NCBI RefSeq assembly: GCF_900142365.1 | Contig: NZ_FRAP01000010.1 | Coordinates: forward strand, 144,404-208,403 | From: Pseudonocardia thermophila | GTDB lineage: Bacteria > Actinomycetota > Actinomycetes > Mycobacteriales > Pseudonocardiaceae | Direction of reading: 5' to 3' | Length of the DNA: 64,000 nucleotides | Part shown: in pieces, positions 1 through 10,076 of the stretch | Layout of the letters: every line of letters begins with the position of its first letter | Numbering within the stretch: position 1 is the first letter of the stretch | The notes under the pieces: generated by a model | Told to the model about the DNA's origin: nothing | The model's database searches: none | The model's input: the letters and a program-made list of their open reading frames with translations, nothing else | Made by a program: the position numbers and the translations under genes

Positions 1-25
1 CGCTGAGCACGGCCTGTCGCCCGAC

Positions 26-59
26 GAGGGCCCCGGTCCGCATCCGGACCGGGGCCCTC
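26..59. terminator. Strong hairpin terminator
   Basis: Perfect 15-bp inverted repeat (26-40 with 45-59) around a 4-nt loop, almost all G/C. It lies just beyond the stop of the leftward protease gene and may end transcription from both sides; a gene to the left of the window is not visible. There is no long T tract, as is common for actinobacterial terminators. Confidence 0.75.
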
Positions 60-83
60 TCCTCGGGGTGGGGTCAGGCAGGG

Positions 84-1004
84 TCAGGCGTCGCCGAGCG
101 CGGGGCCGGCCGGGGTGGCCAGCGCCATGGGCGACACGCCCTCCGGCGAGGTGGTGAACGGACCACCCGGCACGAGCGAGATCGTGCCGACGCCCCCGTA
201 GGCGTTGGCGTAGGCGAGCGCCTTCGCGAGGTCGGTCAGCCCGTTGCTGGCCGGCAGCGGCGCCAGGTTGAGCGTGGACAGCACGCCGAACGCGCGGCCG
301 TCGCCGTCCAGGAAGGCGCTGCCGGAGTCGCCGGGCACGCCGGGGGAGAGCGTGTAGACGGTGTGCGAGAAGCCACCGCCCTCGTCGCCCGCCGCGACAC
401 CGACCTTCGGGCTGAGCAGCTCGATGCCCAGCCGCAGCGGCGAGTTGCCGTACGTGTAGACCTGCTCGCCGAGGGTCAGCCCGGTGGTGCGCAGCCCGGT
501 CGGGCCACCGAAGAACGGCACCGTCGGGCTGACGTCGGCCGCGTCCGTGTCGGCGATCTTCACCAGCGCGAAGTCGTTGTAGGCGCAGGCGGCCGGATCG
601 GTCTCCCCGCGGTCCTGCATCGTGACCCACGAGCTGTAGGCCAGGGTGCCGCTGCGCTTGCTGCCGTCGGCGGCCGCGATGATCACCTCGGTGCCCAGCG
701 GGAGGGTTCCGGAGTCGCAGCCGTCGGTCTCGGTGGCGTCACCCGTGCCGGCGCAGTGCGCGGCCTGGCCGATGAACAGGTCGGAGCCGTTGGTGAAGAC
801 GAAGTTGCTGGTGCAGGTGCCCGCGCCCGCAGTGTCGAGCGTCACGCCGGGGCGGATCGGCGCCTCCTCCGCCGGCGCCGCGGGCGCTGCGGGGGCGGCT
901 GGGGTGGCTGGAGCGGCCGTCGCGGCCGGGGTGGCCAGCGCGGTGAGGGCGATCACCCCGATCGCCGCCGCAGCCGCCGCCAGCCCGCGCGAGCCGATCG
1001 CCAT
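84..1004 (-). CDS. Secreted trypsin-like (S1 family) serine protease
   Basis: About 306 residues. An N-terminal hydrophobic Ala-rich stretch looks like a Sec signal peptide, followed by an Ala/Pro-rich linker. The chymotrypsin-fold triad can be read: His in QAAHC, Asp in NDFALVKI and Ser in GDSGSAF, so the enzyme should be an active extracellular endopeptidase; its substrate is unknown. Two ATGs are close together (1013 and 1004). The AG-rich Shine-Dalgarno sequence directly abuts the first and is better spaced for the second, so I chose 1004. It is transcribed away from ftsH and is not part of the mycobacterial-type block that follows. Confidence 0.85.
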   Translation of the reverse strand: MAIGSRGLAAAAAAIGVIALTALATPAATAAPATPAAPAAPAAPAEEAPIRPGVTLDTAGAGTCTSNFVFTNGSDLFIGQAAHCAGTGDATETDGCDSGTLPLGTEVIIAAADGSKRSGTLAYSSWVTMQDRGETDPAACAYNDFALVKIADTDAADVSPTVPFFGGPTGLRTTGLTLGEQVYTYGNSPLRLGIELLSPKVGVAAGDEGGGFSHTVYTLSPGVPGDSGSAFLDGDGRAFGVLSTLNLAPLPASNGLTDLAKALAYANAYGGVGTISLVPGGPFTTSPEGVSPMALATPAGPALGDA

Positions 1005-1304
1005 CAGGTACATCCCCCCTCGTCAACGGCGCCGGCCCGCTGCCGGCTCGACTCGCGGTGCCCAACGAGCACCGGCGGCCCCGGATATGGGCCATTGTGG
1101 GCCGTCCCCCGTGGGGAACACCGGCCGTCCCCCGATCGTTGCCCAGTTACGCACGGTGGGCTGCAGGAACGTCCGCACCGGAGCGGCAGCGCGGCGGGAC
1201 TGATGGACCGCTATCCTGACGAACTCAGGGCCGGTCCGTTTGCGCCGTTCCGCGCCGTATGAGAGATCAGCCAGGGAGGGTGAAGGCCTCACGGCCGCTG
1301 CCGC
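1005..1304. other. Divergent intergenic region, protease / ftsH
   Basis: Three hundred bases that must hold the promoters of both flanking genes. A possible -10 element TATCCT lies at 1212-1217 facing ftsH, without a convincing -35. A purine-rich GGGAGGG lies about 28 nt upstream of the ftsH ATG, too far to act as its ribosome binding site. I see no RNA gene or repeat. Confidence 0.4.
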
Positions 1305-3635
1305 ATGGACCGCAAGCGCATTCTCCGCAACCCACTGGTCTGGATCCTGGCCGCGATCCTCGTCTACTTCACGTTCAGCGTGCTGTTCGACGACACCCGC
1401 GGCTACACGCCGGTGCCCACCTCCGTGGCGCTCACCGAGATCGAGCAGGGCCATGTCGCCAAGGCGCTCGTCGAGGACCGCGAGCAGCGGCTGCGGCTCG
1501 ACCTGACCACGCCGCTGAACGGCTCCGAAAAGATCATCACCCAGTACCCGGCCCAGACCGGCGGCGAGATCGTCCAGCTCCTGCAGGACGCCCCGAACAG
1601 GCCGGAGTTCAACACGGCCGTGCGCCAGGACTCGTTCCTGGTCACGATGCTGATCTACCTGATCCCGCTGGGCGTGGTGCTGCTCATCCTGTTCTGGATG
1701 ATGAACAACGCCCAGGGCGGCAACCGGGTGATGTCGTTCGGCAAGTCCCGGGCGAAGCAGCTCAACAAGGACATGCCGAAGACGACGTTCGCCGACGTCG
1801 CGGGCGCCGACGAGGCCGTCGAGGAGCTGCGGGAGATCAAGGACTTCCTGCAGAACCCCGGCCGCTACCAGGCGCTGGGCGCGAAGATCCCGAAGGGTGT
1901 GCTGCTCTACGGCCCGCCCGGCACCGGTAAGACCCTGCTGGCCCGGGCGGTCGCCGGTGAGGCGGGCGTGCCGTTCTACACGATCTCCGGCTCCGACTTC
2001 GTCGAGATGTTCGTCGGTGTCGGTGCCAGCCGGGTGCGCGACCTGTTCGAGCAGGCCAAGCAGAACAGCCCCTGCATCATCTTCGTCGATGAGATCGACG
2101 CGGTCGGCCGCCAGCGCGGCGCCGGCCTGGGCGGCGGCCACGACGAGCGCGAGCAGACGCTGAACCAGCTGCTCGTGGAGATGGACGGGTTCGACCCGCG
2201 CGGCGGCATCATCCTGATCGCGGCCACCAACCGGCCCGACATCCTGGACCCGGCGCTGCTGCGCCCCGGCCGCTTCGACCGCCAGATCCCGGTGAGCGCG
2301 CCGGACCTGGCCGGGCGGCGCGCGGTGCTGGCGGTCCACGCCAAGGGCAAGCCGTTCGCCCCGGACGTCGACTTCGACGCGCTCGCCAAGCGCACCGTCG
2401 GGATGTCGGGCGCCGACCTGGCGAACGTCATCAACGAGGCGGCGCTGCTCACCGCCCGCGAGAACGGCACCGTGATCACGGCGGCCGCGCTGGAGGAGTC
2501 GGTCGACCGGGTCATCGGCGGCCCGCGGCGCAAAGGCAAGATCATCTCCGAGCTGGAGAAGAAGATCACCGCCTACCACGAGGGCGGGCACGCGCTCGCC
2601 GCGTGGGCGATGCCCGATCTGGAGCCGGTCTACAAGCTGACGATCCTGCCGCGCGGGCGCACCGGCGGGCACGCCCTCGTCGTCCCCGAGGACGACAAGG
2701 GCCTGATGACCCGGTCGGAGATGATCGCCCGCCTGGTGTTCGCGATGGGCGGCCGATCGGCCGAGGAGCTGGTCTTCCACGAGCCCACCACCGGCGCGTC
2801 CTCCGACATCGACCAGGCCACCAAGATCGCCAGGGCGATGGTCACCGAGTACGGCATGAGCGCGCGGCTGGGTGCCGTCCGCTACGGCCGCGAGCAGGGC
2901 GACCCGTTCCTGGGCCGCTCGATGGGCAACCAGCCCGACTACTCGCTCGAGGTCGCCCACGAGATCGACGAGGAGGTGCGCGCGCTCATCGAGGCCGCGC
3001 ACACCGAGGCGTGGGAGATCCTCAACACCTACCGCGACGTGCTCGACGACCTGGTGTTCGAGCTCCTGGAGAAGGAGACGCTCAACCGCAAGGACCTCGA
3101 GCGCATCTTCGGCTCGGTGAAGAAGCGGCCGCGCATCACCGCGTTCAACGACTTCGGCGGGCGCACCCCGTCGGACAAGCCGCCGATCCTCACCCCGGCG
3201 GAGCGGGCGAAGGAGCGCGGCGAGCCGTGGCCGCCGCCGAAGAAGATCGAGCCGAAGCCCGAGCCCACACCGGTCGGCTCCTACCCGGGTGGGAACGGCT
3301 CGGTCCCGCCTCCCGGCCCCAACGGGCACGGTCCCGTGCCGGGCCCGGTGGTGGATCCGCGGCCCAGCGCGGTCCCGCACAACTACGGCGCGCCGCCGGA
3401 CTGGCGGCCCGCGACCACCCCGGCGGGCCAGACCTGGCCGCCCGCCGAGGGGCCGTGGAGCCCTGCCTCGGCTCCCGCGGGTTCCCCGCAGCAGCCGCAG
3501 CAGACCCAGCAGTCGAGCACGCAGCCGCTGACCGGCCCGGGCTCGCCGTGGGCTGCTCCGGCACAATCCGGGCAGCAGGAGCACCGTGACGGCAACGGTG
3601 CCGGTGACAACTCCGACGAGGGTGGCGCGCGCTGA
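1305..3635 (+). CDS. ftsH: ATP-dependent zinc metalloprotease FtsH
   Basis: 776 residues. Membrane-anchored AAA+ protease that degrades misfolded membrane proteins and short-lived regulators. Two transmembrane segments (about 10-28 and 110-130) flank an extracytoplasmic domain. The AAA module has Walker A GPPGTGKT at 203-210, Walker B IIFVDEID and the second region of homology [17 protein letters not shown]. The peptidase zinc site is HEGGH at 425-429. The last 150 or so residues are a Pro/Gly/Gln-rich, probably disordered tail, as in mycobacterial FtsH. It is followed at once by the folate genes, as in M. tuberculosis Rv3610c-Rv3609c. The start is the ATG giving [10 protein letters not shown]; no good ribosome binding site is close to it. 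Confidence 0.97.
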   Translation: MDRKRILRNPLVWILAAILVYFTFSVLFDDTRGYTPVPTSVALTEIEQGHVAKALVEDREQRLRLDLTTPLNGSEKIITQYPAQTGGEIVQLLQDAPNRPEFNTAVRQDSFLVTMLIYLIPLGVVLLILFWMMNNAQGGNRVMSFGKSRAKQLNKDMPKTTFADVAGADEAVEELREIKDFLQNPGRYQALGAKIPKGVLLYGPPGTGKTLLARAVAGEAGVPFYTISGSDFVEMFVGVGASRVRDLFEQAKQNSPCIIFVDEIDAVGRQRGAGLGGGHDEREQTLNQLLVEMDGFDPRGGIILIAATNRPDILDPALLRPGRFDRQIPVSAPDLAGRRAVLAVHAKGKPFAPDVDFDALAKRTVGMSGADLANVINEAALLTARENGTVITAAALEESVDRVIGGPRRKGKIISELEKKITAYHEGGHALAAWAMPDLEPVYKLTILPRGRTGGHALVVPEDDKGLMTRSEMIARLVFAMGGRSAEELVFHEPTTGASSDIDQATKIARAMVTEYGMSARLGAVRYGREQGDPFLGRSMGNQPDYSLEVAHEIDEEVRALIEAAHTEAWEILNTYRDVLDDLVFELLEKETLNRKDLERIFGSVKKRPRITAFNDFGGRTPSDKPPILTPAERAKERGEPWPPPKKIEPKPEPTPVGSYPGGNGSVPPPGPNGHGPVPGPVVDPRPSAVPHNYGAPPDWRPATTPAGQTWPPAEGPWSPASAPAGSPQQPQQTQQSSTQPLTGPGSPWAAPAQSGQQEHRDGNGAGDNSDEGGAR

Positions 3636-3655
3636 GCGAGAGCACGTACGCCGAC

Positions 3656-4273
3656 GTGGACGGCGAGCTGAACGGTGACGTACCCGGCCTGCGCCCGGGG
3701 GCCCGCGGGGTCGACCGCGCCCGGGCGGAGGCCGCGGTCCGCGAGCTGCTGATCGCGATCGGCGAGGACCCGGACCGCGAGGGGCTGCGCGACACCCCGG
3801 CGCGGGTCGCCCGGGCCTACGAGGAGATCTTCGCCGGGCTCTACGTGGAGCCCGACGAGGTGCTGGAGCGCACCTTCGACGAGCACCACCAGGAGCTGAT
3901 CCTGGTGCGGGACATCCCGCTGTTCTCGACCTGCGAGCACCACCTGGTGCCGTTCCACGGGTTCGCGCACGTCGGGTACATCCCCAACGCCGAGGGCAAG
4001 GTCACGGGGCTGTCGAAGATCGCCCGCGTGGTGGACCTGTACGCCCGCAGGCCGCAGGTGCAGGAGCGGCTGACCGCGCAGGTCGCCGACGCGCTGGTGC
4101 GCAAGCTCGATCCGCGCGGCGTGATCGTCGTGATGGAGGCCGAGCACCTCTGCATGGGCATGCGCGGCATCCGCAAGCCCGGGTCCACCACCACGACGTC
4201 GGCGGTGCGGGGCCTCTTCCAGAGCTCCCCCTCGTCGCGTGCCGAGGCGCTGGCGCTGATCAGGCGGGGGTGA
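3656..4273 (+). CDS. folE: GTP cyclohydrolase I
   Basis: About 205 residues. Converts GTP to 7,8-dihydroneopterin triphosphate, the first step of folate synthesis. The zinc-site Cys and His are in [12 protein letters not shown] and the second Cys in [31 protein letters not shown] is a family hallmark. GTG at 3656 is the conventional start but has no Shine-Dalgarno sequence. A CTG at 3632, in frame and overlapping the ftsH stop as CTGA, has GAGGG about 9 nt upstream and would give an N-terminus [10 protein letters not shown], so the true start may be there. First gene of a folE-folP-folB-folK chain joined by 4-bp overlaps. Confidence 0.96.
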   Translation: MDGELNGDVPGLRPGARGVDRARAEAAVRELLIAIGEDPDREGLRDTPARVARAYEEIFAGLYVEPDEVLERTFDEHHQELILVRDIPLFSTCEHHLVPFHGFAHVGYIPNAEGKVTGLSKIARVVDLYARRPQVQERLTAQVADALVRKLDPRGVIVVMEAEHLCMGMRGIRKPGSTTTTSAVRGLFQSSPSSRAEALALIRRG

Positions 4274-5106
4274 TCGTGGAGCTGCCCCGGCCCGGACGGT
4301 GCGTCGTGATGGGGATCCTCAACGTCACTCCCGACTCGTTCTCCGACGGCGGCCGCTACTTCGACCACGACGCCGCGGTGGCCCACGGGCTCGCCATGCA
4401 CCGCGCCGGCGCCGACTACGTCGACGTCGGCGGGGAGTCGACGCGGCCGGGTGCGCAGCGCGTCGATCTCGAGGAGGAGGCGGCCCGGGTGCTGCCGGTC
4501 GTCACCGACCTCGCGGCGGAGGGGGTGGCGGTCAGCATCGACACGATGCGGGCCTCGGTCGCCGAGGCCGCCGTCCGCGCGGGTGCGGTGCTGGTCAACG
4601 ACGTCTCGGCCGGGCAGGCCGACCCGGACATGGCCCGCTGCGTGGCCGACCTGGGCGTGCCGTGGGTGCTCATGCACGGCCGCGGGCCCAGCGCGACCAT
4701 GAACGAGCGGGCCGTCTACCAGGACGTCGTGGCGGAGGTGCGCGCCGAGCTGCAGCAGCGCGTGGACGCGGCCCTCGCCGCCGGGGTCGACCCGAGCCGG
4801 ATCGTGGTCGATCCGGGGCTCGGGTTCGCCAAGCACGGCGAGCACAACTGGGCGCTGCTGCGCAACCTGGACCGGTTCACCGAGCTGGGCTTCCCGGTTC
4901 TGATCGGCGCCTCCCGCAAGCGGTTCCTCGGCGAGCTGCTCGCGGACGCCGAGGGCAACCACCGCCCGACGGAGGGCCGGGGCCTGGCCACCGCGGTGAT
5001 CAGCGGGTTGGCCGCCCTCGCCGGTGCGTGGGGCGTGCGGGTGCACGACGTCGGCCAGTCCCTCGACGCCGTCGCCGTCGCAGCCGCGTGGAGCGGGCAG
5101 CGGTGA
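4270..5106 (+). CDS. folP: Dihydropteroate synthase
   Basis: 278 residues. Condenses dihydropterin pyrophosphate with p-aminobenzoate; this is the sulfonamide target. The TIM-barrel signatures are present: [14 protein letters not shown] near the N-terminus (pterin/phosphate loop), [23 protein letters not shown] and the [10 protein letters not shown] loop with the catalytic Lys. GTG start, overlapping the folE stop by 4 bp (GTGA), which indicates translational coupling. Confidence 0.96.
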   Translation: MIVELPRPGRCVVMGILNVTPDSFSDGGRYFDHDAAVAHGLAMHRAGADYVDVGGESTRPGAQRVDLEEEAARVLPVVTDLAAEGVAVSIDTMRASVAEAAVRAGAVLVNDVSAGQADPDMARCVADLGVPWVLMHGRGPSATMNERAVYQDVVAEVRAELQQRVDAALAAGVDPSRIVVDPGLGFAKHGEHNWALLRNLDRFTELGFPVLIGASRKRFLGELLADAEGNHRPTEGRGLATAVISGLAALAGAWGVRVHDVGQSLDAVAVAAAWSGQR

Positions 5107-5468
5107 CCGGCGACCGCATCGAGCTGCGCGGGCTGACCGTGCGCGGCCACCACGGCGTGTTCGACTTCGAGAAGCGCGACGGGCAGGACTTCGTCGTCGA
5201 CGTCGTCGCCTGGCTGGACCTCGCCCCGGCGGCGGCGAGCGACGACCTGACCGAGACCCTGCACTACGGCGAGCTGGCCGAGCGGGTGGCCGCGATCGTC
5301 GCGGGTGAGCCGCGCGACCTCATCGAGACGGTGGCGAGCGAGATCGCCGACGAGGTGCTGCGCGATCCGCGCGTGACCGCCACCGAGGTCACCGTGCACA
5401 AGCCGCACGCGCCGATCCCGCTGCAGTTCTCCGACGTCGCCGTCGTGGTGCACCGGAGCCGGACGTGA
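5103..5468 (+). CDS. folB: Dihydroneopterin aldolase
   Basis: 121 residues, the normal size. Cleaves 7,8-dihydroneopterin to 6-hydroxymethyl-dihydropterin and glycolaldehyde. The sequence shows the family pattern: [20 protein letters not shown] at the start, TLHYGEL in the middle, [11 protein letters not shown] with the substrate-binding Glu, and [11 protein letters not shown] near the end. GTG start within a GTGA overlap with folP; its own stop overlaps the folK start in the same way. Confidence 0.94.
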   Translation: MTGDRIELRGLTVRGHHGVFDFEKRDGQDFVVDVVAWLDLAPAAASDDLTETLHYGELAERVAAIVAGEPRDLIETVASEIADEVLRDPRVTATEVTVHKPHAPIPLQFSDVAVVVHRSRT

Positions 5469-5956
5469 GCCGCGCGGTGCTCTCGCTGGGTTCCAACCTC
5501 GGCGACCGGGAGGCGCACCTGCGCTCGGCCGTCCGGGGGTTCGCCGCCGCGCTCGTGGCCGTGTCGCCGGTGTACGAGACCGCGCCGTGGGGCGGGGTCG
5601 AGCAGCCGGACTTCCTCAACGCCGTGCTGATCGTCGACGACCCGGACACCGACGCGTGGGGATGGCTGCGCCGCGGCCAGGCGCTGGAGAACGCCGCTGG
5701 CCGGGTGCGGGAGATCCGGTGGGGCCCGCGCACACTGGACGTGGACGTGGTGCACGTCGAGGGCGTGACCAGCGACGATCCCGAGCTGCTGCTGCCGCAC
5801 CCGGGCACCCCGGAGCGGGCGACCGTGCTGCGGCCGTGGCTCGACATCGACCCGGACGCCGTGCTGCCCGGGCACGGTCGGGTGGCCGACCTGCTCGCCG
5901 CGCTGGGCCCGGACGCCGAGGCGGGCATGCGCCGCACGGCGGTGACGCTGAAGTGA
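5465..5956 (+). CDS. folK: HPPK (hydroxymethyl-dihydropterin pyrophosphokinase)
   Basis: 163 residues. Transfers pyrophosphate from ATP to 6-hydroxymethyl-dihydropterin, supplying the FolP substrate. Visible motifs are [11 protein letters not shown] at the N-terminus, [17 protein letters not shown], and the metal-binding [10 protein letters not shown] that matches the family RTLDID signature. The GTG start overlaps the folB stop by 4 bp. Fourth gene of the coupled folate operon. Confidence 0.95.
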   Translation: MSRAVLSLGSNLGDREAHLRSAVRGFAAALVAVSPVYETAPWGGVEQPDFLNAVLIVDDPDTDAWGWLRRGQALENAAGRVREIRWGPRTLDVDVVHVEGVTSDDPELLLPHPGTPERATVLRPWLDIDPDAVLPGHGRVADLLAALGPDAEAGMRRTAVTLK

Positions 5957-6417
5957 CCGCGACCCGACCGCGCGACCTGCTCGCGATCGGGCTCGTCGCC
6001 GTGCTGGTCGCGAACCTGATCGTGCGGCTGTCCTACGGCTCGCTGCCGGGGTTCCCCCTGTTCGCGGGCGCCACGCTGGGCGTGCTCGCGATCGCTGAGG
6101 CGATCGCCGGGTTCAACTTCCGCAGCCGCATCCGCCGTGAGCCCGGCACCCGGCCCGTCCAGCCGCTCGTGGCGGCCCGGGCGGTGATGCTGGCGAAGGC
6201 GTCCTCGGTGGCGGGGGCCGTCGTGGCGGGCTGGTGGGCCGGCCTGCTCGCCTACACGGTGCCCCGGGCCGGCGAGGTCACCGCCGCGGCGAGCGACACC
6301 GCGTCGGGCGCGGTGGGCCTGATCTGCGCCCTCGGGCTGATCGGTGCGGCCCTGTGGCTGGAGCACGGCCTACGCACACCGGATGATCCTGACGACGCCG
6401 AGGAGACCGCCCCGTAG
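5953..6417 (+). CDS. DUF3180 family membrane protein
   Basis: 154 residues with four probable transmembrane helices (about 9-25, 33-48, 75-95, 110-130) and short loops. It matches the size and position of the small actinobacterial membrane protein next to folK (Rv3605c in M. tuberculosis). The GTG start overlaps the folK stop by 4 bp, so it is co-translated with the folate genes. No catalytic motif is visible; the function of the family is unknown to me. The acidic C-terminus (DDPDDAEE) is cytoplasmic by prediction. Confidence 0.85.
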   Translation: MTATRPRDLLAIGLVAVLVANLIVRLSYGSLPGFPLFAGATLGVLAIAEAIAGFNFRSRIRREPGTRPVQPLVAARAVMLAKASSVAGAVVAGWWAGLLAYTVPRAGEVTAAASDTASGAVGLICALGLIGAALWLEHGLRTPDDPDDAEETAP

Positions 6418-6427
6418 GCTCCCCCAC

Positions 6428-7738
6428 ATGTCGCAGGTCATGACCGGCATCACTCGGCTGACGCAGCAGATGCCGACGCAGACCCGGCAGCGGCGGTTCG
6501 TGCTCGGGCCGGTCGTCGTGCTGGTCGTGCTCGCGTTCTTCGTCCTGATCGCGATCGGCATCGTGCAGAGCGAGGTCGGAGCGGGCGGTGTGCTGCTCGG
6601 TGCCCTGCTCGCACTGCTGCCCGTCGGACCGGTGGTGGCGGCGTTCCTGTGGATCGACCGGTGGGAGCCCGAGCCGCCGCACCTGCTGCTGGCGGCGTTC
6701 GTCTGGGGCGCGGGCGTGGCGGCCTGCATCGCGATCGTGCTCAACTCGGTCGCCGGGATCCTGCTCGACGCCGAGCTGGGCGCCGAGGAGGGTGGGCTGA
6801 TCACGGTCGCGGTCGTCGCCCCGATCGTCGAGGAGGCGGTCAAGGGCCTGTTCGTCGTCGGGATGCTGGTGTTCAAGCGCCGCGAGTTCGACGGCATCAC
6901 CGACGGCATCGTCTACGCCGGCATCACCGCGGCCGGCTTCGCGTTCACCGAGAACATCCTCTACATCGGCCGCACCTTCGACGAGGACGGTTCGGGCGCC
7001 GCCACGCTCACCGTGGTCATCCTGCGGTGCGTGTTCTCCCCGTTCGCCCACCCGCTGTTCACCGCCATGACCGGCATCGGCGCCGGCATCGCGGCGGCGA
7101 GCAGGCGCGGCTCCGGCGCGTGGCTGGCCATCCCGGCCGGCTACGTGGTCGCGGTCCTGCTGCACGGGCTGTGGAACGCCTCCGGCACGCTCGGCGGCGG
7201 CACGGGGTTCGTCGGCGTCTACGCCGTGGTCATGGTGCCGGTGTTCATCTCGCTGATCGTGCTCTCGGTCTGGCAGCGCAAGCGCGAGCAGCGGATCGTC
7301 GTCGAGCAGCTGCCCGGGTTCGCGCGGGCCGGCTGGATCGCGCCGAGCGAGATCACGCTGCTGTCCAGCCTCGCGGGCCGGCGCAACTGGCGGGCCGCGG
7401 TGCGCCGGCAGTCCGGCCGGCAGGTGGAGCAGGCGGTGGCGCGCTACCAGGCCGCGGTCACCGAGATGGCGTTCCTGCGGGCCCGCATGGCCCGCGGGTC
7501 GGTCGGCAGGCTGGCGCAGAAGTGGCACCAGGAGGCGCTGGCCGAGCTGCTGTCGGCGCGGCTGGCCGCCGTCGGGCACCCGCAGGCGCTGACGGTCGCG
7601 CTGCGCCACGGTGGCCCGCGCGGCGGGCGCCCGCCCCAGAACTGGACTCCGCCGCCGCCCGGCCCGGCGCCCGGCCAGCGCCAGCAGTACGGGCCCCTGC
7701 CGCCCGGTCTCCCGCCCCAGAGCTGGCCGTACGGCTGA
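6428..7738 (+). CDS. PrsW-family intramembrane metalloprotease
   Basis: 436 residues. Many hydrophobic helices occupy roughly residues 20-285. The three conserved PrsW motifs are present: the glutamate pair in PIVEEAVKG (about 132-140), FAHPLFTAMTG and LLHGLWNASG, whose Glu and His residues are thought to bind a metal. The last 150 residues are a cytoplasmic, Arg/Gln-rich then Pro-rich tail. PrsW proteases cleave anti-sigma factors in Bacillus; the target here is unknown. The ATG at 6428, 10 bp after the DUF3180 stop, gives MSQVMTGITRL. The order matches Rv3604c. Confidence 0.85.
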   Translation: MSQVMTGITRLTQQMPTQTRQRRFVLGPVVVLVVLAFFVLIAIGIVQSEVGAGGVLLGALLALLPVGPVVAAFLWIDRWEPEPPHLLLAAFVWGAGVAACIAIVLNSVAGILLDAELGAEEGGLITVAVVAPIVEEAVKGLFVVGMLVFKRREFDGITDGIVYAGITAAGFAFTENILYIGRTFDEDGSGAATLTVVILRCVFSPFAHPLFTAMTGIGAGIAAASRRGSGAWLAIPAGYVVAVLLHGLWNASGTLGGGTGFVGVYAVVMVPVFISLIVLSVWQRKREQRIVVEQLPGFARAGWIAPSEITLLSSLAGRRNWRAAVRRQSGRQVEQAVARYQAAVTEMAFLRARMARGSVGRLAQKWHQEALAELLSARLAAVGHPQALTVALRHGGPRGGRPPQNWTPPPPGPAPGQRQQYGPLPPGLPPQSWPYG

Positions 7739-7877
7739 GCCGTCCCGGCCCGGGTGAAGCCTGTCACCCGACGTCGCAAGAGCCCGACATGCGCGTCTAG
7801 CCTGGGCTCGCCGCTCCGATGGCGGTGCGGCATCGTCCGGTACCCGGATCGCGGGACTGGAACGAAGGAGTACGCGC

Positions 7878-8771
7878 ATGGCTGCAGACCGACCTGCCCG
7901 GCTCGGGGTGGGTGTCGTGTCGGCCGGCCGGGTCGGGGCTGTGCTGGGGGCGGCCTGGGCGGCCGCCGGCCACCACGTGATCGGCGCGTCCGGGGTGTCC
8001 CGGGATTCGGTGCGCCGCGCCGAGCTGCTGCTGCCGAGTGTGCCGCTGCTGCCGCCCGACGAGGTCGCGGCCAAAGCGGATCTGGTGCTGCTGGCCGTCC
8101 CCGACGACGTCCTGCCGGGCCTGGTGAAGGGGCTCGCGGCCGCCGGTTGCTTCCGGCCCGGTCAGATCGTCGTGCACACGTCGGGGGCGAGCGGGGTGGC
8201 CCCGCTGGCTCCGGCGACCGAGCACGGGGTCCTGCCGCTCGCACTGCACCCGGCGATGACGTTCACCGGCCGCACCGAGGACGTGGCCCGGTTGACGGGC
8301 TGCTGCGTCGCCGTCACGGCGGCACCGGGCGACGAGGCCGCCTGGCACGTCGGTGAGGCGCTGGCGGTGGAGCTGGGCGCCGAGCCGGTGCGCGTCCCCG
8401 AGGACGTGCGGCCGCTCTACCACGCCGCGCTGGCGCACGGCGCCAACCACCTCGTCACGCTCGTGCGCGACGCCGTCGGCCTGCTGGAGCGGGCCGGGGT
8501 GACCCCGGCGGAACGGGTGGTCGCCCCGCTGCTGTCTGCGGCGCTGGACAACGCGCTGCGCCACGGCGACCGGGCGCTGACCGGCCCGGTGGCGCGCGGC
8601 GACGTCGAGACGGTGCGGACCCACCTGCGCGTGCTGTCCGACGCCGATGCCGATCTCGCCCGGACCTACCGGGCGCTGGCCACGCGCACGGTGCACCTCG
8701 CGGAGCGGGGCGGGCTGCTGCCCGGCCACGCTGCCGCCGACGTGCGGACCATCCTGGAGGAGGGGTCGTGA
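7878..8771 (+). CDS. Rossmann-like DUF2520 oxidoreductase-type protein
   Basis: 297 residues. The N-terminal half is a Rossmann fold with [20 protein letters not shown] as nucleotide loop and LVLLAVPDD further on; the C-terminal half matches the DUF2520 helical domain ([23 protein letters not shown]). It resembles ProC/ketopantoate-reductase-type enzymes. Because it overlaps panC by 4 bp, as in many actinobacteria, a role in pantothenate synthesis such as ketopantoate reduction is often suggested, but nothing in the sequence proves it. A clear ribosome binding site GAAGGAG precedes the ATG. Confidence 0.85.
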   Translation: MAADRPARLGVGVVSAGRVGAVLGAAWAAAGHHVIGASGVSRDSVRRAELLLPSVPLLPPDEVAAKADLVLLAVPDDVLPGLVKGLAAAGCFRPGQIVVHTSGASGVAPLAPATEHGVLPLALHPAMTFTGRTEDVARLTGCCVAVTAAPGDEAAWHVGEALAVELGAEPVRVPEDVRPLYHAALAHGANHLVTLVRDAVGLLERAGVTPAERVVAPLLSAALDNALRHGDRALTGPVARGDVETVRTHLRVLSDADADLARTYRALATRTVHLAERGGLLPGHAAADVRTILEEGS

Positions 8772-9640
8772 CCACTGCACGGACCGGCTACAGCGCCGGA
8801 GAGCTGACCGTGCACCGCTCACCCGCCGAGCTGAACAAGATCACCAAGGCGCTGCGCAACGCGGGCCGCAGGATCGTGTTCGTGCCGACGATGGGCGCGC
8901 TGCACGAGGGGCACCGCGAGCTGATCCGGCACGCGCGGCGCGCGCCGGGTTCCGTCGTCCCGGTCGTGTCGATTTTCGTGAACCCGCTGCAGTTCGGCCC
9001 GAACGAAGACCTGGACCGCTATCCCCGCCCGCTGGAGGCCGATCTCACCGCCTGCCGCGAGGAGGGCGTCGAACTGGCGTTCGTCCCCGGCGTCGAGGAC
9101 ATGTACCCGCAGGGCGCGCAGGTCACGGTGCAGCCGGGGGAGCTGGGCTCGAAGCTGGAGGGCGCGGTCCGCGAGGGGCACTTCGGCGGGGTGCTGACGG
9201 TCGTCGCGAAGCTGTTCCACATCGTCGCGCCGGATGTGGCGTTCTTCGGCGAGAAGGACTACCAGCAGCTCGTGCTGATCAAGCGGATGGTGCGCGACCT
9301 GGACTTCCCGGTGCACGTCGTCGGCGTGCCGACCGTCCGCGAGCCCGACGGGCTGGCGCTCTCCTCGCGCAACGCCTACCTGTCACCCGAGCAGCGGGCG
9401 AAGGCGCCCGTGCTGTACCGGGCGCTGCAGGCCGGTGCCTCCGTGTCGGCGCAGGGCCCGGAGGCCGTCCTCGCCGCGGCCCGCGCCGTGCTCGACCAGG
9501 AGCCCGCGCTCGAGGTCGAGTACCTCGAGCTGACCGACAGCGATCTCGGCCCGCCGCGCGTCGGCGAACCCGGCCGGCTGCTCGTCGCCGCCCGGCTGGG
9601 CACCACCCGGCTGATCGACAACGTCCCCGTCGCACTGTAG
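8768..9640 (+). CDS. panC: Pantothenate synthetase
   Basis: 290 residues. Joins pantoate and beta-alanine using ATP. It has the HIGH-like element in [10 protein letters not shown] (about residues 38-47), [20 protein letters not shown] for substrate binding, FGEKDYQQL, and the KMSKS-equivalent [11 protein letters not shown]. The GTG start overlaps the stop of the DUF2520 gene (GTGA). Followed 19 bp later by panD, so both precursors of pantothenate are handled in one operon. Confidence 0.97.
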   Translation: MTTARTGYSAGELTVHRSPAELNKITKALRNAGRRIVFVPTMGALHEGHRELIRHARRAPGSVVPVVSIFVNPLQFGPNEDLDRYPRPLEADLTACREEGVELAFVPGVEDMYPQGAQVTVQPGELGSKLEGAVREGHFGGVLTVVAKLFHIVAPDVAFFGEKDYQQLVLIKRMVRDLDFPVHVVGVPTVREPDGLALSSRNAYLSPEQRAKAPVLYRALQAGASVSAQGPEAVLAAARAVLDQEPALEVEYLELTDSDLGPPRVGEPGRLLVAARLGTTRLIDNVPVAL

Positions 9641-9659
9641 AAGCAGTAGGGAGTACCGA

Positions 9660-10070
9660 ATGCTCCGCACGATGATGACCTCCAAGATCCACCGCGCGAC
9701 GGTGACGCAGGCCGACCTGCACTACGTCGGTTCGGTCACCATCGACCGCGACCTGATGGACGCGGCCGGGTTGTTGGAGGGCGAGCAGGTCGCGATCGTC
9801 GACATCACCAACGGCAACCGCCTGGAGACCTACGTCATCGAGGGGCCGCGCGGCTCCGGCGTCATCGGCATCAACGGCGCCGCCGCGCACCTCGTGCAAC
9901 CGGGCGACCTGGTGATCATCATCGCTTATGGTCAGTTCGACGAGAAGGAGCTGGAGAACTACCGGCCGCGCGTCGTGTTCGTCGACGAGGCCAACCGGAT
10001 CGTCGAGCAGGGTTCCGACCCGGCGCACGCCCCCGAGGGATCCGGGCTGCGCTCCGGCGCGCTCGTGTAG
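9660..10070 (+). CDS. panD: Aspartate 1-decarboxylase precursor
   Basis: 136 residues. Makes beta-alanine from aspartate using a pyruvoyl group formed by self-cleavage. The cleavage site is Gly24-Ser25 in HYVGSVTID, and the catalytic region includes INGAAAHL and [20 protein letters not shown] lies just ahead of the ATG at 9660; a second ATG pair 4-5 codons on is a less likely start. The C-terminal extension past the core is typical of actinobacterial PanD. Confidence 0.97.
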   Translation: MLRTMMTSKIHRATVTQADLHYVGSVTIDRDLMDAAGLLEGEQVAIVDITNGNRLETYVIEGPRGSGVIGINGAAAHLVQPGDLVIIIAYGQFDEKELENYRPRVVFVDEANRIVEQGSDPAHAPEGSGLRSGALV

Positions 10071-10076
10071 TCAGCC

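Noticed and set aside
1023..3584. 853-codon leftward open frame opposite ftsH
   Set aside because: Antisense shadow of a high-G+C gene: low-complexity Arg/Gly/Ala/His composition, no motif, no ribosome binding site.
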